Below, piece after piece: positions 8,087 to 15,683 of a stretch of DNA of 22,889 bases (position 1 is the stretch's first letter; each line of letters starts with the position of its first letter). The DNA comes from an uncultured Eubacteriales bacterium (GTDB taxonomy: Bacteria > Bacillota > Clostridia > TANB77 > CAG-508): NCBI GenBank assembly GCA_902766085.1, contig CACXCH010000003.1, positions 1-22,889 of the forward strand, in the 5' to 3' direction. Below the pieces are notes generated by a model. The model saw nothing but the letters and a program-made list of their open reading frames with translations. It did no database searches and was not told where the DNA came from. Both the position numbers and the translations under genes were made by a program.

Positions 8087-8115
8087 TTGACATATTTGTA
8101 ACAATATGGTAATAT
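8087..8115 (+). promoter_or_regulatory. Sigma-A-type promoter of the 8138 gene
   Basis: TTGACA (8087-8092), a 17-base spacer and TAATAT (8110-8115) are followed 6 bases later by AGTGAAAGGAG. The leader would be very short. An ATTAACCTATAA motif shared with other intergenic regions lies just upstream at 8045-8056. Confidence 0.75.
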
Positions 8116-8137
8116 TTACCAGTGAAAGGAGATGAAA

Positions 8138-8542
8138 ATGGTTAAGAAAGAAAAGCTATGCGTACTTTATGCAAGCAAGATTCATTTAAGTATAATACTA
8201 CTAGAACACATACTTAAAAATCAAAAATATGAAGTTATAACTTTTCTACAAAACGATCTACAAAAGGAGATTAATTCGATAACTAATTTGACAAATAAAT
8301 ATGATAAAATTAAAAATATAAAAATAGATAACAAAATTGAAAAAAACAGTGAAAATATAATGTTTATAATAGGAGGAGATGATGATTATATCAAACAAAG
8401 TAACAAAAAAATAGAGGATATACTTAGAAAAAATGAGAGTATACACTCAGCACAAATTATTGTATGTTCAAGCTATAGTAATGATAAGTTAATAAAAGAA
8501 ATATCAAAAAAACATTATTCTATTTTGCAAACAAAAAATTAA
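8138..8542 (+). CDS. Small uncharacterised protein, 134 aa
   Basis: I do not recognise a family. The protein is Lys/Asn/Ile-rich with no signal peptide and no long membrane segment, so it is probably cytosolic. The pattern looks like alternating strands and helices: an N-terminal LCVLYASKIHLSIILLEHIL, then a polar middle, then IMFIIGGDDD and a late hydrophobic strand AQIIVCSSYS. This could be a small alpha/beta fold. An ATG at 8132 lies only four bases after AAAGG, too close; the ATG at 8138 (MVKKEK) has proper spacing, so I chose it. It has its own promoter and is divergent from spoIIR. Nothing in the sequence fixes its function. Confidence 0.7.
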   Translation: MVKKEKLCVLYASKIHLSIILLEHILKNQKYEVITFLQNDLQKEINSITNLTNKYDKIKNIKIDNKIEKNSENIMFIIGGDDDYIKQSNKKIEDILRKNESIHSAQIIVCSSYSNDKLIKEISKKHYSILQTKN

Positions 8543-8617
8543 TAATTGGGTAAGTTGTAAAAGCAAAATATAGTTTAAAGAACTCAACAATTTTGTACAA
8601 AAAAGTCTCAAAGACCA

Positions 8618-8694
8618 TTGACGAAATAGAACTAAAGTTATATTATAATATAGTCAATATTTGGCGTGAAGCGTCTATTGTGACTGAAGCCAAA
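8618..8694 (+). promoter_or_regulatory. Promoter and 5' leader hairpin of the UDP-sugar pyrophosphorylase gene
   Basis: TTGACG (8618-8623), a 17-base spacer and TATTAT (8641-8646) form a likely promoter. Close to the expected transcript start, TTTGGC (8660-8665) pairs with GCCAAA (8689-8694), with a possible inner GTC/GAC pairing. This gives a hairpin at the very start of a roughly 130-base leader. I could not match it to a known riboswitch. Confidence 0.5.
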
Positions 8695-8779
8695 ATACAT
8701 ATAAAATATTTAGAACAAAATTTGAAATAAAATTACCTGTTCTAATCTTATCAAAAGGAAGGGAGACTTAAGTACAATA

Positions 8780-10042
8780 ATGGACGAAAAATTAAAAAAG
8801 GCTACGGAAATATGTGAGAGGTATCATCAGGAACAATTATTAGATGCATACAAGCGAATAACAAGTGAGAAAGAAAAACAAGATTTTTTGGACAAAATTT
8901 TAACTATCAATTTTAAGCAAATTGAAGAAATCTATGAAGGTAAAAACGAGAACAAAGTTAAGTTTACTAATGAAAATGTTGAGCCTATAGACTTTGTTGA
9001 TAAATGTAAATTATCGAAAGATGAATATGAAAAGTACGAAAAAATTGGCGTTGAAAAAATTAAGAGTGGAAAACTTGCTGTTATCACAATGGCTGGGGGA
9101 CAAGGTACAAGGTTAGGACATAATGGACCAAAAGGAACTTATGACTTAGGACTTGCATCTCACAAATCTATTTTTGAAATTCTAACAGATACTTTAAAAG
9201 AGGCAAGAGAAAAATATAATGTTGATATACCTTGGTATATTATGACAAGTGATGATAATGATGAAGAAACACAGGACTTTTTCCATAAAAACAGTTTCTT
9301 TGGATACCCTCAAAAATGCGTGAATTTTTTCAAACAAGGCAAGTTACCAATGGTTGATAAAAATGGCAAAATTTTAATAGATGAAAACGGAAGAATAAAA
9401 GAAGCTTCAGATGGACATGGCGGAATTTTCCAATCATTACGTAAAGATGGGGTACTATTTGACTTAAAAAGTAAAAATATTGAATGGGTATTTATTGGCG
9501 GAGTTGACAATGTATTAGTAAAACCAGTTGACTCGGTACTTATAGGTTTAACTTGCTCAAGAAAAGCAGAAGCAGCTGGAAAAAGCATTATAAAGGCCAG
9601 CCCTACGGAAAAAGTTGGAGTATTTTGCAAACACAATGGGAAACCAAGCGTTATAGAATATTCAGAAATAAGCAAAGGAATGGCAGAAGAAAGATTACCA
9701 AATGGAGAACTAAAATATAAGGAATCACATATTTTATGCAATTTATTTAGTTGGCAGGCAATTGAAAAAATAAGCACACAAAAACTCCCATACCATAAAG
9801 CGTTAAAAAAAGCAACATTTACAGATAAAAATGGTAAGGTAATAATACCAGATGAACCCAATGCATATAAATTTGAATCATTCTTATTTGACGCATTTGA
9901 AAGTCTAGATAACATAGTAATTTTGAGAGTAAAAAGAGAAGAAGAATTTGCCCCAGTAAAAAACAAAGAGGGACAAGATAGCCCAGAGACAGCAAGAAAA
10001 CTATATATAGATTTTCATACAAAACAAAATTCAGAAAAATAA
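8780..10042 (+). CDS. UDP-sugar pyrophosphorylase, UAP/UDPGP type 1 family
   Basis: Nucleotidyltransferase that would make a UDP-sugar from UTP and a hexose or N-acetylhexosamine 1-phosphate. The uridyl-binding signature AGGQGTRLG is at 105-113, followed by GPKGTYDLG. Later motifs typical of the eukaryotic UDPGP/UAP1 family are SDGHGG, GGVDNVLVKP and NAYKFESFLFD. A helical N-terminus of about 95 residues precedes the Rossmann-like core, as in UAP1. At 420 residues it is slightly shorter than eukaryotic UAP1. The substrate (GlcNAc, GalNAc or glucose 1-phosphate) cannot be read from sequence. It could feed peptidoglycan or surface polysaccharide synthesis beside or instead of GlmU. The nearest Shine-Dalgarno run, AAGGAAGGGAG, ends about 14 bases before the ATG, which is unusually far; no other in-frame start lies closer. 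Confidence 0.85.
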   Translation: MDEKLKKATEICERYHQEQLLDAYKRITSEKEKQDFLDKILTINFKQIEEIYEGKNENKVKFTNENVEPIDFVDKCKLSKDEYEKYEKIGVEKIKSGKLAVITMAGGQGTRLGHNGPKGTYDLGLASHKSIFEILTDTLKEAREKYNVDIPWYIMTSDDNDEETQDFFHKNSFFGYPQKCVNFFKQGKLPMVDKNGKILIDENGRIKEASDGHGGIFQSLRKDGVLFDLKSKNIEWVFIGGVDNVLVKPVDSVLIGLTCSRKAEAAGKSIIKASPTEKVGVFCKHNGKPSVIEYSEISKGMAEERLPNGELKYKESHILCNLFSWQAIEKISTQKLPYHKALKKATFTDKNGKVIIPDEPNAYKFESFLFDAFESLDNIVILRVKREEEFAPVKNKEGQDSPETARKLYIDFHTKQNSEK

Positions 10043-10046
10043 AACT

Positions 10047-10080
10047 AATATAACTAAGCACATAATTGCTTAGTTATATT
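10047..10080 (+). terminator. Terminator of the UDP-sugar pyrophosphorylase gene
   Basis: AATATAACTAAGCA (10047-10060) is perfectly repeated in inverted form at 10067-10080 around a 6-base loop. It starts 4 bases after the stop. The ATAACTAAG core is shared with the valS terminator. Confidence 0.8.
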
Positions 10081-10102
10081 GATTTTATGGGGTAATAACA
10101 CT

Positions 10103-10144
10103 AAAAATGGTACTCTTGAACTTATCATCAAGTGTACCATTTTT
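10103..10144 (-). terminator. Terminator of the mecA-pcrA unit
   Basis: AAAAATGGTACTCTTGA (10103-10119) pairs with 10128-10144 over 17 positions with one mismatch. On the minus strand the hairpin ends in a T5 run. It lies 19 bases after the pcrA stop and may also back up the convergent gene. Confidence 0.85.
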
Positions 10145-10163
10145 CAAAATATTGTTTTTAATT

Positions 10164-12536
10164 TTATTCTATAATTTCAAGTCCGGCGAATTGTGCCATT
10201 AACCTTTTATGTCCAAATTTTTTAAAGTTAATATCAACTTTATAATCATCACCTTCTGGTTCAAGGTTAGTAATAACACCTTCACCAAACTTTTTATGAA
10301 ATACACTTTGACCAATCTTATATTTGGAAACATCAACATTTGTTGTTTTCTTTTCTTGCAAGCTTTTCAAAAAGTCAGAAGCTGTTCTCTTAAATTGAAC
10401 ATTAGAACCAACAACTCCATTATCGGAAGCATAATTTTCTGGATTTACGTATGATACTTTAACATTTCCATTGTTAGATGAATTAGAATAAGAGCTCATA
10501 TTGTATGCATAACTATTATTTGAAAATCTTGATGAATTATAAGACTTCCCTTTATTTCCATAAGACCAAGAAAAGTCACTATCCTCAAAGTCATCATCAC
10601 TTGAATATCTTGTATCCATTGCTTCTGTATAACCATCAAGTAACTTACGAGGAATTTCCTTAAGAAAACGTGAAGGCTTGTTATAACTTGTAGAACCAAA
10701 TATTGTTCTCTTTTTTGCAAAAGTCATAAATAAAAATTGTTTAGCCCTAGTTATTCCAACATAAAATAATCTTCTTTCCTCTTCAAGTTCATTATCGTCA
10801 TCCATTGACTGATATCCAGGAAAAATTCCTTCTTCCATACCAACAAGGAAAATCACAGGATACTCAAGACCTTTAGCAGAGTGTAGAGTCATAAGTGTAA
10901 CCATATCATCAGCCTCTTCCAAGTTATCAGTATCACTTGAAAGTGAAATACTATTTAAAAATTCAACTAAAGATTTGTCTGCAGACTCTTTTTCAAATTC
11001 ATTTGCAACAGTTATAAATTCCTCAATGTTTTCAATTCTTGTTTTTGTTTCTTCAGTATTTTCAATTGTTAAAGCCTCCATATATCCAGATTCCTGCAAA
11101 ACACCAGTTATAATTTCAGCAATTGGAATTTGTGCATTTTTAAATTTTTCAATACAATTAACAAAATCACGAGTTGAACTATAAATTTTAGGCAAATATG
11201 TATCAGCATTTTTTACAACTTCATACATTGAGATATTATTTTCAGCGGAAATTTCTGCAATATTATCCATACTTGTCTTACCAATTCCACGTTTAGGCTC
11301 ATTAATAATTCTAGCAAATGAAAGATTATCAGACTGATTTGCAACTAATCTTAAATATGCAATAGTGTCTTTTATTTCTTTACGTTCATAGAACTTCAAA
11401 CCTCCTATAATTTTGTATGGAATATCTTCTCTTCTAAGAACATCCTCAATTGCTCTTGACTGGGAGTTCATTCTATAAAGAACAGCAAAATCAGAATATT
11501 TAAAGTATTCTTCACGTCTTAATCTATGTATTTGACTAACAACATAAGAAGCCTCCCCATATTCATCTTCACCACAATAAACACTTGGTAGCGTTCCGTC
11601 ATCATTCTCAGTCCATAATTTTTTATCAAACTTTGCATTGTTATGTTTTATTACGGAATTGGCAGCTTTAAGAATATTTCCAGTGCATCTATAATTTTGC
11701 TCAAGCTTAATAATATTTGTACCGGGAAAGTCCTTTTCAAAGTTTAAAATGTTTGAAATATCTGCTCCTCTAAAACTATAAATTGACTGGTCATTATCAC
11801 CAACTGCAGTAACATTGTTATATTTTTTAGCAAGTAAAGAGATTAACTTAAATTGAGCTTTATTTGTATCCTGATACTCATCAACCAAAATATATTGAAA
11901 CTTATCAGAATAATAATCAAGAACATCGCTATTTTCAGTGAAAAGTTTTATTGTAAAATTGATAATATCATCAAAGTCAATAGCATTATTTTCCTTTAAG
12001 CGAGCTTGATAAACCTCATAAATATTTCCGATAATTTTCTTACGATAATCATTGCCATATCTTTCTTTATAAGCTGCAGGATATAACAATTCATTTTTTG
12101 CGTTGCTAATTTCATTAAGTACACTTTTTTCGGGAAAAAGTTTAGGGTTAATATTCAAATCTTTTAAGCACCCTTTAACAACTGACTTTTGATCAGTTGT
12201 ATCAAAAATAACAAAAGATCTATCATATCCAATTCTATCTATGTATCTCCTTAAAATTCTAACGCAAATTGAGTGAAAAGTACCAAGCCAAATATCTGAT
12301 ATTTGGTCTCCGACAAGAGCTTGGACTCTTTCTTTCATTTCATTTGCAGCCTTATTTGTAAAAGTGATTGCTAAAATATTCCAAGGTTTAACATCATTTT
12401 CTTCAATCAAATAGGCAATTTTATATGTTAAAACTTTGGTCTTTCCAGAGCCGGCTCCAGCGATAACAAGGCAGGGACCATTAACTTGTTCAACTGCCTT
12501 TTTTTGCATATTATTTAAATCATTAAGTAAATCCAT
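10164..12536 (-). CDS. pcrA: ATP-dependent DNA helicase PcrA (UvrD/Rep family)
   Basis: Superfamily 1A 3'-5' helicase used in DNA repair, rolling-circle replication and removal of RecA or stalled polymerases. Numbering from the chosen start, Walker A AGAGSGKT is at 26-33, motif Ia LAITFTNKAA follows, Walker B DEYQD is at 219-223, motif III GDNDQSIYSFRGAD starts at 246, and motifs IV-VI include LEQNYRC, TLHSAKGLEYPVIF and YVGITRA. A Ser/Asn/Tyr-rich linker leads to the C-terminal Tudor-like domain (VFHKKFGEGVI), which in PcrA binds RNA polymerase. Length is about 790, near the Gram-positive norm of 720-760. I chose the ATG giving MDLLNDLN, which has GAAAGGA 7 bases upstream. A TTG 24 bases earlier would translate through that ribosome binding site. 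It lies downstream of mecA, probably co-transcribed. Confidence 0.97.
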   Translation of the reverse strand: MDLLNDLNNMQKKAVEQVNGPCLVIAGAGSGKTKVLTYKIAYLIEENDVKPWNILAITFTNKAANEMKERVQALVGDQISDIWLGTFHSICVRILRRYIDRIGYDRSFVIFDTTDQKSVVKGCLKDLNINPKLFPEKSVLNEISNAKNELLYPAAYKERYGNDYRKKIIGNIYEVYQARLKENNAIDFDDIINFTIKLFTENSDVLDYYSDKFQYILVDEYQDTNKAQFKLISLLAKKYNNVTAVGDNDQSIYSFRGADISNILNFEKDFPGTNIIKLEQNYRCTGNILKAANSVIKHNNAKFDKKLWTENDDGTLPSVYCGEDEYGEASYVVSQIHRLRREEYFKYSDFAVLYRMNSQSRAIEDVLRREDIPYKIIGGLKFYERKEIKDTIAYLRLVANQSDNLSFARIINEPKRGIGKTSMDNIAEISAENNISMYEVVKNADTYLPKIYSSTRDFVNCIEKFKNAQIPIAEIITGVLQESGYMEALTIENTEETKTRIENIEEFITVANEFEKESADKSLVEFLNSISLSSDTDNLEEADDMVTLMTLHSAKGLEYPVIFLVGMEEGIFPGYQSMDDDNELEEERRLFYVGITRAKQFLFMTFAKKRTIFGSTSYNKPSRFLKEIPRKLLDGYTEAMDTRYSSDDDFEDSDFSWSYGNKGKSYNSSRFSNNSYAYNMSSYSNSSNNGNVKVSYVNPENYASDNGVVGSNVQFKRTASDFLKSLQEKKTTNVDVSKYKIGQSVFHKKFGEGVITNLEPEGDDYKVDINFKKFGHKRLMAQFAGLEIIE

Positions 12537-12553
12537 TATTTTTCCTTTCTTTA

Positions 12554-12600
12554 GTTGCAATTTTTAGTTCAATTTTTGGTTGCAATTTTTAGTTCAATTT
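12554..12600. repeat. 25-bp tandem duplication between mecA and pcrA
   Basis: GTTGCAATTTTTAGTTCAAT plus two T occurs at 12554-12575 and again, identically over 22 bases, at 12579-12600. The period is 25. The outer copy includes part of the mecA stop codon and the inner copy ends just before the pcrA ribosome binding site. The exact match suggests a recent slippage duplication. Confidence 0.9.
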
Positions 12601-13208
12601 AAATTTTTTGTCCAATAGCTAATGCATTTTTCTTTATTATTACATCACCACGTTCCCTAATAGAACAAGCAAATAAGCTATTATCAGATACAAACGTACA
12701 AAATTCAACTATTGTGGTGAAAAATTGACCACTATGTTCAGAATTTTGATTTACATTTTCAATTACTAAAAAATATTGATTATTAAGCTTATAGCAGATT
12801 GAGTCTGAGCACAAACCATCAAATGAAGTAAGCTTAATTCTTTTAAACTCTCTACAAAGACTTAAAAAATCATCCATACTATCAAACGAATAGCTAATTG
12901 TTTTTAGCTCTGATTTATTTTTATAAATTCTGCGTGGCTTTGCTTTCTTCCTTTTTTCAACAAGACTAACAACTTTAGTAACTGTCAAAATAAAAGATCC
13001 ATCTACTAAAGATTTAGCATCAATCTTAATTTTGTAATTATTTGTATCAAATCCGCACTTTATTGTATGCTTCATCGAGTATTGTAAGAAAAGATTTTCT
13101 AGCAACATCAGTATCTGACATAAGCTCATCTAAGCTACTTGCAGAAGGCATTTCACCACTGCTTAAAAAAATCTTTAATTTATTTTCATTAATTTTTTCA
13201 AACTTCAT
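12599..13208 (-). CDS. mecA: MecA-like adaptor protein for ClpC, frameshifted
   Basis: MecA proteins deliver substrates to the ClpCP protease and help assemble ClpC. Two adjoining frames together give a MecA-like protein of about 202 residues. The N-terminal part starts at ATG 13208 with GGAG 7 bases upstream and reads MKFEKINENKLKIFLSSGEM, the typical MecA opening. It stops at TGA 13047-13049 after NKVRI. The rest, beginning GFDTNNYKIKIDAKS, is in the next frame. It has the C-terminal ClpC-binding pattern: a phenylalanine-led helix (YSFDSMDDFLSLCREF), then SICYKLNNQYFLVIE. Dropping one base near 13053-13058 (GTGCGGA) gives the expected NKVGFDTNN. This is either a true inactivating insertion or a sequence error. 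The downstream half remains fully open, which favours an error or a very recent mutation. The identification rests on pattern and could not be checked by search. Confidence 0.75.
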
Positions 13209-13305
13209 TAACAAACTCCGTACACATTGTTTAATTTTCGTTATCTTTTGTTTTTGCCATCATATCATAATCCTGTTAAAAATGAAATAGATTTTGAAAA
13301 ATATC

Positions 13306-13334
13306 TTGAAAAAAAACGTATTCACATATATAAT
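13306..13334 (+). promoter_or_regulatory. Likely promoter of the DUF4321-radC-mre cluster
   Basis: TTGAAA (13306-13311), a 17-base spacer and TATAAT (13329-13334). The next gene on this strand starts at 13499, giving a leader of about 155 bases. The 290-bp gap between mecA and this gene otherwise holds a possible nine-codon frame on the minus strand (13231-13260) and nothing else convincing. Confidence 0.6.
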
Positions 13335-13498
13335 ATGTTAGTAAAAAATACAAATGCAGAAGAAAACTTGAACTTATGATAAAGCCTATAATAAATAATA
13401 GTTATAATTTATTTCTAAAATATTAAATAATTAATTCATTTAGAATTGTAAAATGTAACAAATAATTTCACCTTAAGTTCAAATTATAGGAGGAACCA

Positions 13499-13756
13499 AT
13501 GGCAATTAAAGAAAAAAATTCTTTTATACTAATAATATTTGTTTTATGTGGACTAGTAATCGGAGGGCTAATAGGGGAATTAACTAAAGGTGTATCATGG
13601 CTTAACTGGCTAGCTTATGGTCAATCATTTGGACTATCAAATCCTGTTACACTTGACCTAGGCGTGATGCAACTAACACTTGGATTAATGTTTAAAATAA
13701 ATATTGCTGGTGTAATTGGAATAATAGTAGCTATATTCTTATATAGAAAATTTTAA
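13499..13756 (+). CDS. DUF4321-family membrane protein, 85 aa
   Basis: Small membrane protein with two hydrophobic segments (about residues 8-28 and 60-82), joined by a loop with VSWLNWLAYGQSFGLSNPVTLDLG. Glycines in the first segment (LVIGGLIGEL) and the LDLGVMQLTLG stretch match what I recall of the DUF4321 family. That family occurs in clostridia near maf, radC and mreB. No biochemical function is known to me. The context of the elongation genes suggests a role in the envelope, which is inference. The ATG has an excellent TAGGAGGA site. It is 44 bp from radC. Confidence 0.8.
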   Translation: MAIKEKNSFILIIFVLCGLVIGGLIGELTKGVSWLNWLAYGQSFGLSNPVTLDLGVMQLTLGLMFKINIAGVIGIIVAIFLYRKF

Positions 13757-13800
13757 ATAACTTTTTTGTCTAGTAAAAATAGGGACATGAAAGGTTAAAT

Positions 13801-14478
13801 ATGTCATTAAAAATTAAGGAAATTCCAGAGTGTGAACGACCTTATGAAAAATTAAAAATGTACGGAGCTGATAAATTATCAGATTCTGAATTACTTGCAA
13901 TCATTATAAAAACAGGAACAAAAGATGAAAATTCCCTACAGATTGCCACAAGAGTTTTAAAACTGGTAAATAAATTAAGTGACTTACAAAACCTATCCAT
14001 AAAAGATCTATGTCAGATAAAGGGAATAGGTGAAGTAAAATCTATACAAATAAAGGCTATGTGTGAACTGATCAAGAGAATGAATAATGAAAATAATATC
14101 TCGAAGAAAAAAGTCAATCAAGGCAGAGATGTATACGATTTAGTTGGAAAAGAATTAACAAATGAAAAGCAAGAAATAGTTAAAGTAATAGTTTTAAATA
14201 ATAAAAATGAAGTTGTAGAAATTAAGGATGTAGTTAAAGGCTCAAACAATTATGCAAATTTTACGATAAACAACATAATCTCTGAAAACATAAAACTGCA
14301 AGAACCAAAACTCATTTTAGTACATAACCATCCAAGCGGAGACTTAACTCCGAGCAAAGATGATATTAAAACAACTTCAAATTTACTTGATATATGCAAA
14401 TTAGTTGGAATAAAACTTTTAGACCATATAATAATTGGCAATAATGGATATGCAAGTGTACTTAATTATTTAAATTAA
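13801..14478 (+). CDS. radC: RadC family JAB/MPN-domain protein
   Basis: An N-terminal helix-hairpin-helix region (LCQIKGIGEVKSIQIKA, about 68-84) is followed by a JAB1/MPN metal-binding domain. The JAMM motif H-x-H-x7-S-x2-D is complete: His175, His177, Ser185 and Asp188 in HNHPSGDLTPSKDD. At 225 residues it has normal length. Its historic link to DNA repair is weak, and the true substrate of RadC proteins is not established. A position before mreBCD is common in Firmicutes. The start has GAAAGG upstream of the ATG. Confidence 0.95.
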   Translation: MSLKIKEIPECERPYEKLKMYGADKLSDSELLAIIIKTGTKDENSLQIATRVLKLVNKLSDLQNLSIKDLCQIKGIGEVKSIQIKAMCELIKRMNNENNISKKKVNQGRDVYDLVGKELTNEKQEIVKVIVLNNKNEVVEIKDVVKGSNNYANFTINNIISENIKLQEPKLILVHNHPSGDLTPSKDDIKTTSNLLDICKLVGIKLLDHIIIGNNGYASVLNYLN

Positions 14479-14486
14479 AATGTCAA

Positions 14487-14613
14487 GAACTCTTTAGAAT
14501 CTTTACTTTTAAAGGCAACGGTTTAATGACTTAAATATTATGCTTCGTGCATTATAAATTTAAGAACAATCAACCTGTAAATTCTAAAGAGCTCACATTA
14601 CGGTTTATAGGTT
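14487..14613 (+). ncRNA. Structured, possibly pseudoknotted leader before mreB
   Basis: The 173-bp gap between radC and mreB is full of base-pairing. P1: GAACTCTTTAGAAT (14487-14500) pairs with ATTCTAAAGAGCTC (14581-14594), 13 of 14 positions. P2 inside it: CTTAAAT (14530-14536) pairs with ATTTAAG (14558-14564), with a GCTTCGTGC tip. P3: AACCTGTAA (14572-14580) pairs with TTATAGGTT (14605-14613), 9 bp with one G-U. The 3' arm of P1 lies between the arms of P3, so P1 and P3 form a pseudoknot or alternate. P3 ends about 25 bases before the mreB ribosome binding site, which would suit control of mreBCD. I could not match it to a known riboswitch class. Confidence 0.5.
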
Positions 14614-14651
14614 TTCCAAAAACTTAAATATTTATTACAAGGAAAGTGCAA

Positions 14652-15662
14652 ATGAGTTTTTTTGACTTTACTGCCAAGGATATAGGCATTGATTTAGGAA
14701 CAGCAAATATAGTAGTAACATTGAAAGGAAAAGGAATCATTTTAAGGGAGCCATCAGTTGTTGCAATAGACCAAGTTTCAGGGGATATACTTGCAACAGG
14801 TAATGAAGCAAAGGAGATGCTTGGTAGAACCCCAGAAAAAATTAAAGCAATATGTCCAATGAAAAATGGAGCAATAGCTGATTTTACAGCAACAAGCCTA
14901 ATGCTTAAAAACATAATGAAAAAAATAAACAAAGAACATGCAATAGGAAAGCCTAGAATCGTTGTAGGTGTTCCATCAGAGATAACTGAGGTAGAAGAAA
15001 AAGCAGTACAAGAAGCCTTTTTTCAAAGCAATGCAAAAGAGGTTTATCTAGTAAAAGAACCACTAGCATCAGCAATCGGAGCTGGACTAAACATATTAGC
15101 TCCTGAAGGACAAATGGTAGTTGACATTGGAGGAGGAACAACCGAAATTGCTGTAATGTCATTAGGAGGAATTATTGCTGGAAAATCAATAAAAGCTGCC
15201 GGAAATGCTATAGATGAATGCATAATAAAACATTTAAAAAAGAATGCGAAAATTTCTATTGGGCAAACAACTGCCGAAAAGCTTAAAATAGAACTTGGCT
15301 CAGCTGAAAATTCCGTAACTGAAAAAACAAAAGAAATTAGAGGAATGGATATTGACACAGGTCTTCCAAAAAATGAAACTATATCATCACATTTAATAGA
15401 AGAAGCAATGAAAGGGCCAATTCAGGAAATAATCGAAGCAATCCAAAGTGTAATGAGTGAAGTTCCCCCGGAGCTTTCAGCTGACTTAGTCGACAATGGA
15501 ATATACTTAACAGGTGGAGGGGCAATGATAAAGAATCTCGACAATTTAATTGCACAAAAAACAATGCAGCAAACATATATAGCCGAAACTCCGCTAGACT
15601 GCGTAGCTCTAGGAACAGAAAAAATAGTTGAAAACTTGCAAAAGTATGCAAGAATCTTGTAA
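14652..15662 (+). CDS. mreB: Rod-shape-determining actin homologue MreB
   Basis: Actin-like ATPase whose membrane-bound filaments organise lateral wall synthesis. Phosphate 1 motif IGIDLGTANIVV is near the N-terminus, phosphate 2 VVDIGGGTTEIAVM in the middle, and the adenosine motif YLTGGGAMI near the C-terminus. KGKGIILREPSVVAID is typical of MreB/Mbl. Length is 336 residues, normal. I chose the ATG at 14652, six bases after AAGGAAA. A GTG at 14646 touches that ribosome binding site and is unlikely. It is first of a tight run mreB-mreC-mreD-mrdA and is preceded by the structured leader. It could be an Mbl paralogue by sequence alone, but the mreC-mreD neighbours favour MreB. Confidence 0.97.
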   Translation: MSFFDFTAKDIGIDLGTANIVVTLKGKGIILREPSVVAIDQVSGDILATGNEAKEMLGRTPEKIKAICPMKNGAIADFTATSLMLKNIMKKINKEHAIGKPRIVVGVPSEITEVEEKAVQEAFFQSNAKEVYLVKEPLASAIGAGLNILAPEGQMVVDIGGGTTEIAVMSLGGIIAGKSIKAAGNAIDECIIKHLKKNAKISIGQTTAEKLKIELGSAENSVTEKTKEIRGMDIDTGLPKNETISSHLIEEAMKGPIQEIIEAIQSVMSEVPPELSADLVDNGIYLTGGGAMIKNLDNLIAQKTMQQTYIAETPLDCVALGTEKIVENLQKYARIL

Positions 15663-15683
15663 AAAAGAAAAATGGAGGTTTAG

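Noticed and set aside
9310..9966. Long minus-strand open frame (218 codons) inside the pyrophosphorylase gene
   Set aside because: It overlaps a clear family member, has no convincing ribosome binding site and its protein is a Ser/Leu/Phe-rich mirror of the sense codons.
13269..13380. Coding-looking plus-strand stretch (EIDFEKYLEKKRIHIYNMLV) before the DUF4321 gene
   Set aside because: It has no start codon with a ribosome binding site and overlaps a good promoter; A+T-rich DNA easily yields Lys/Asn/Ile-rich open frames. A gene remnant cannot be excluded.
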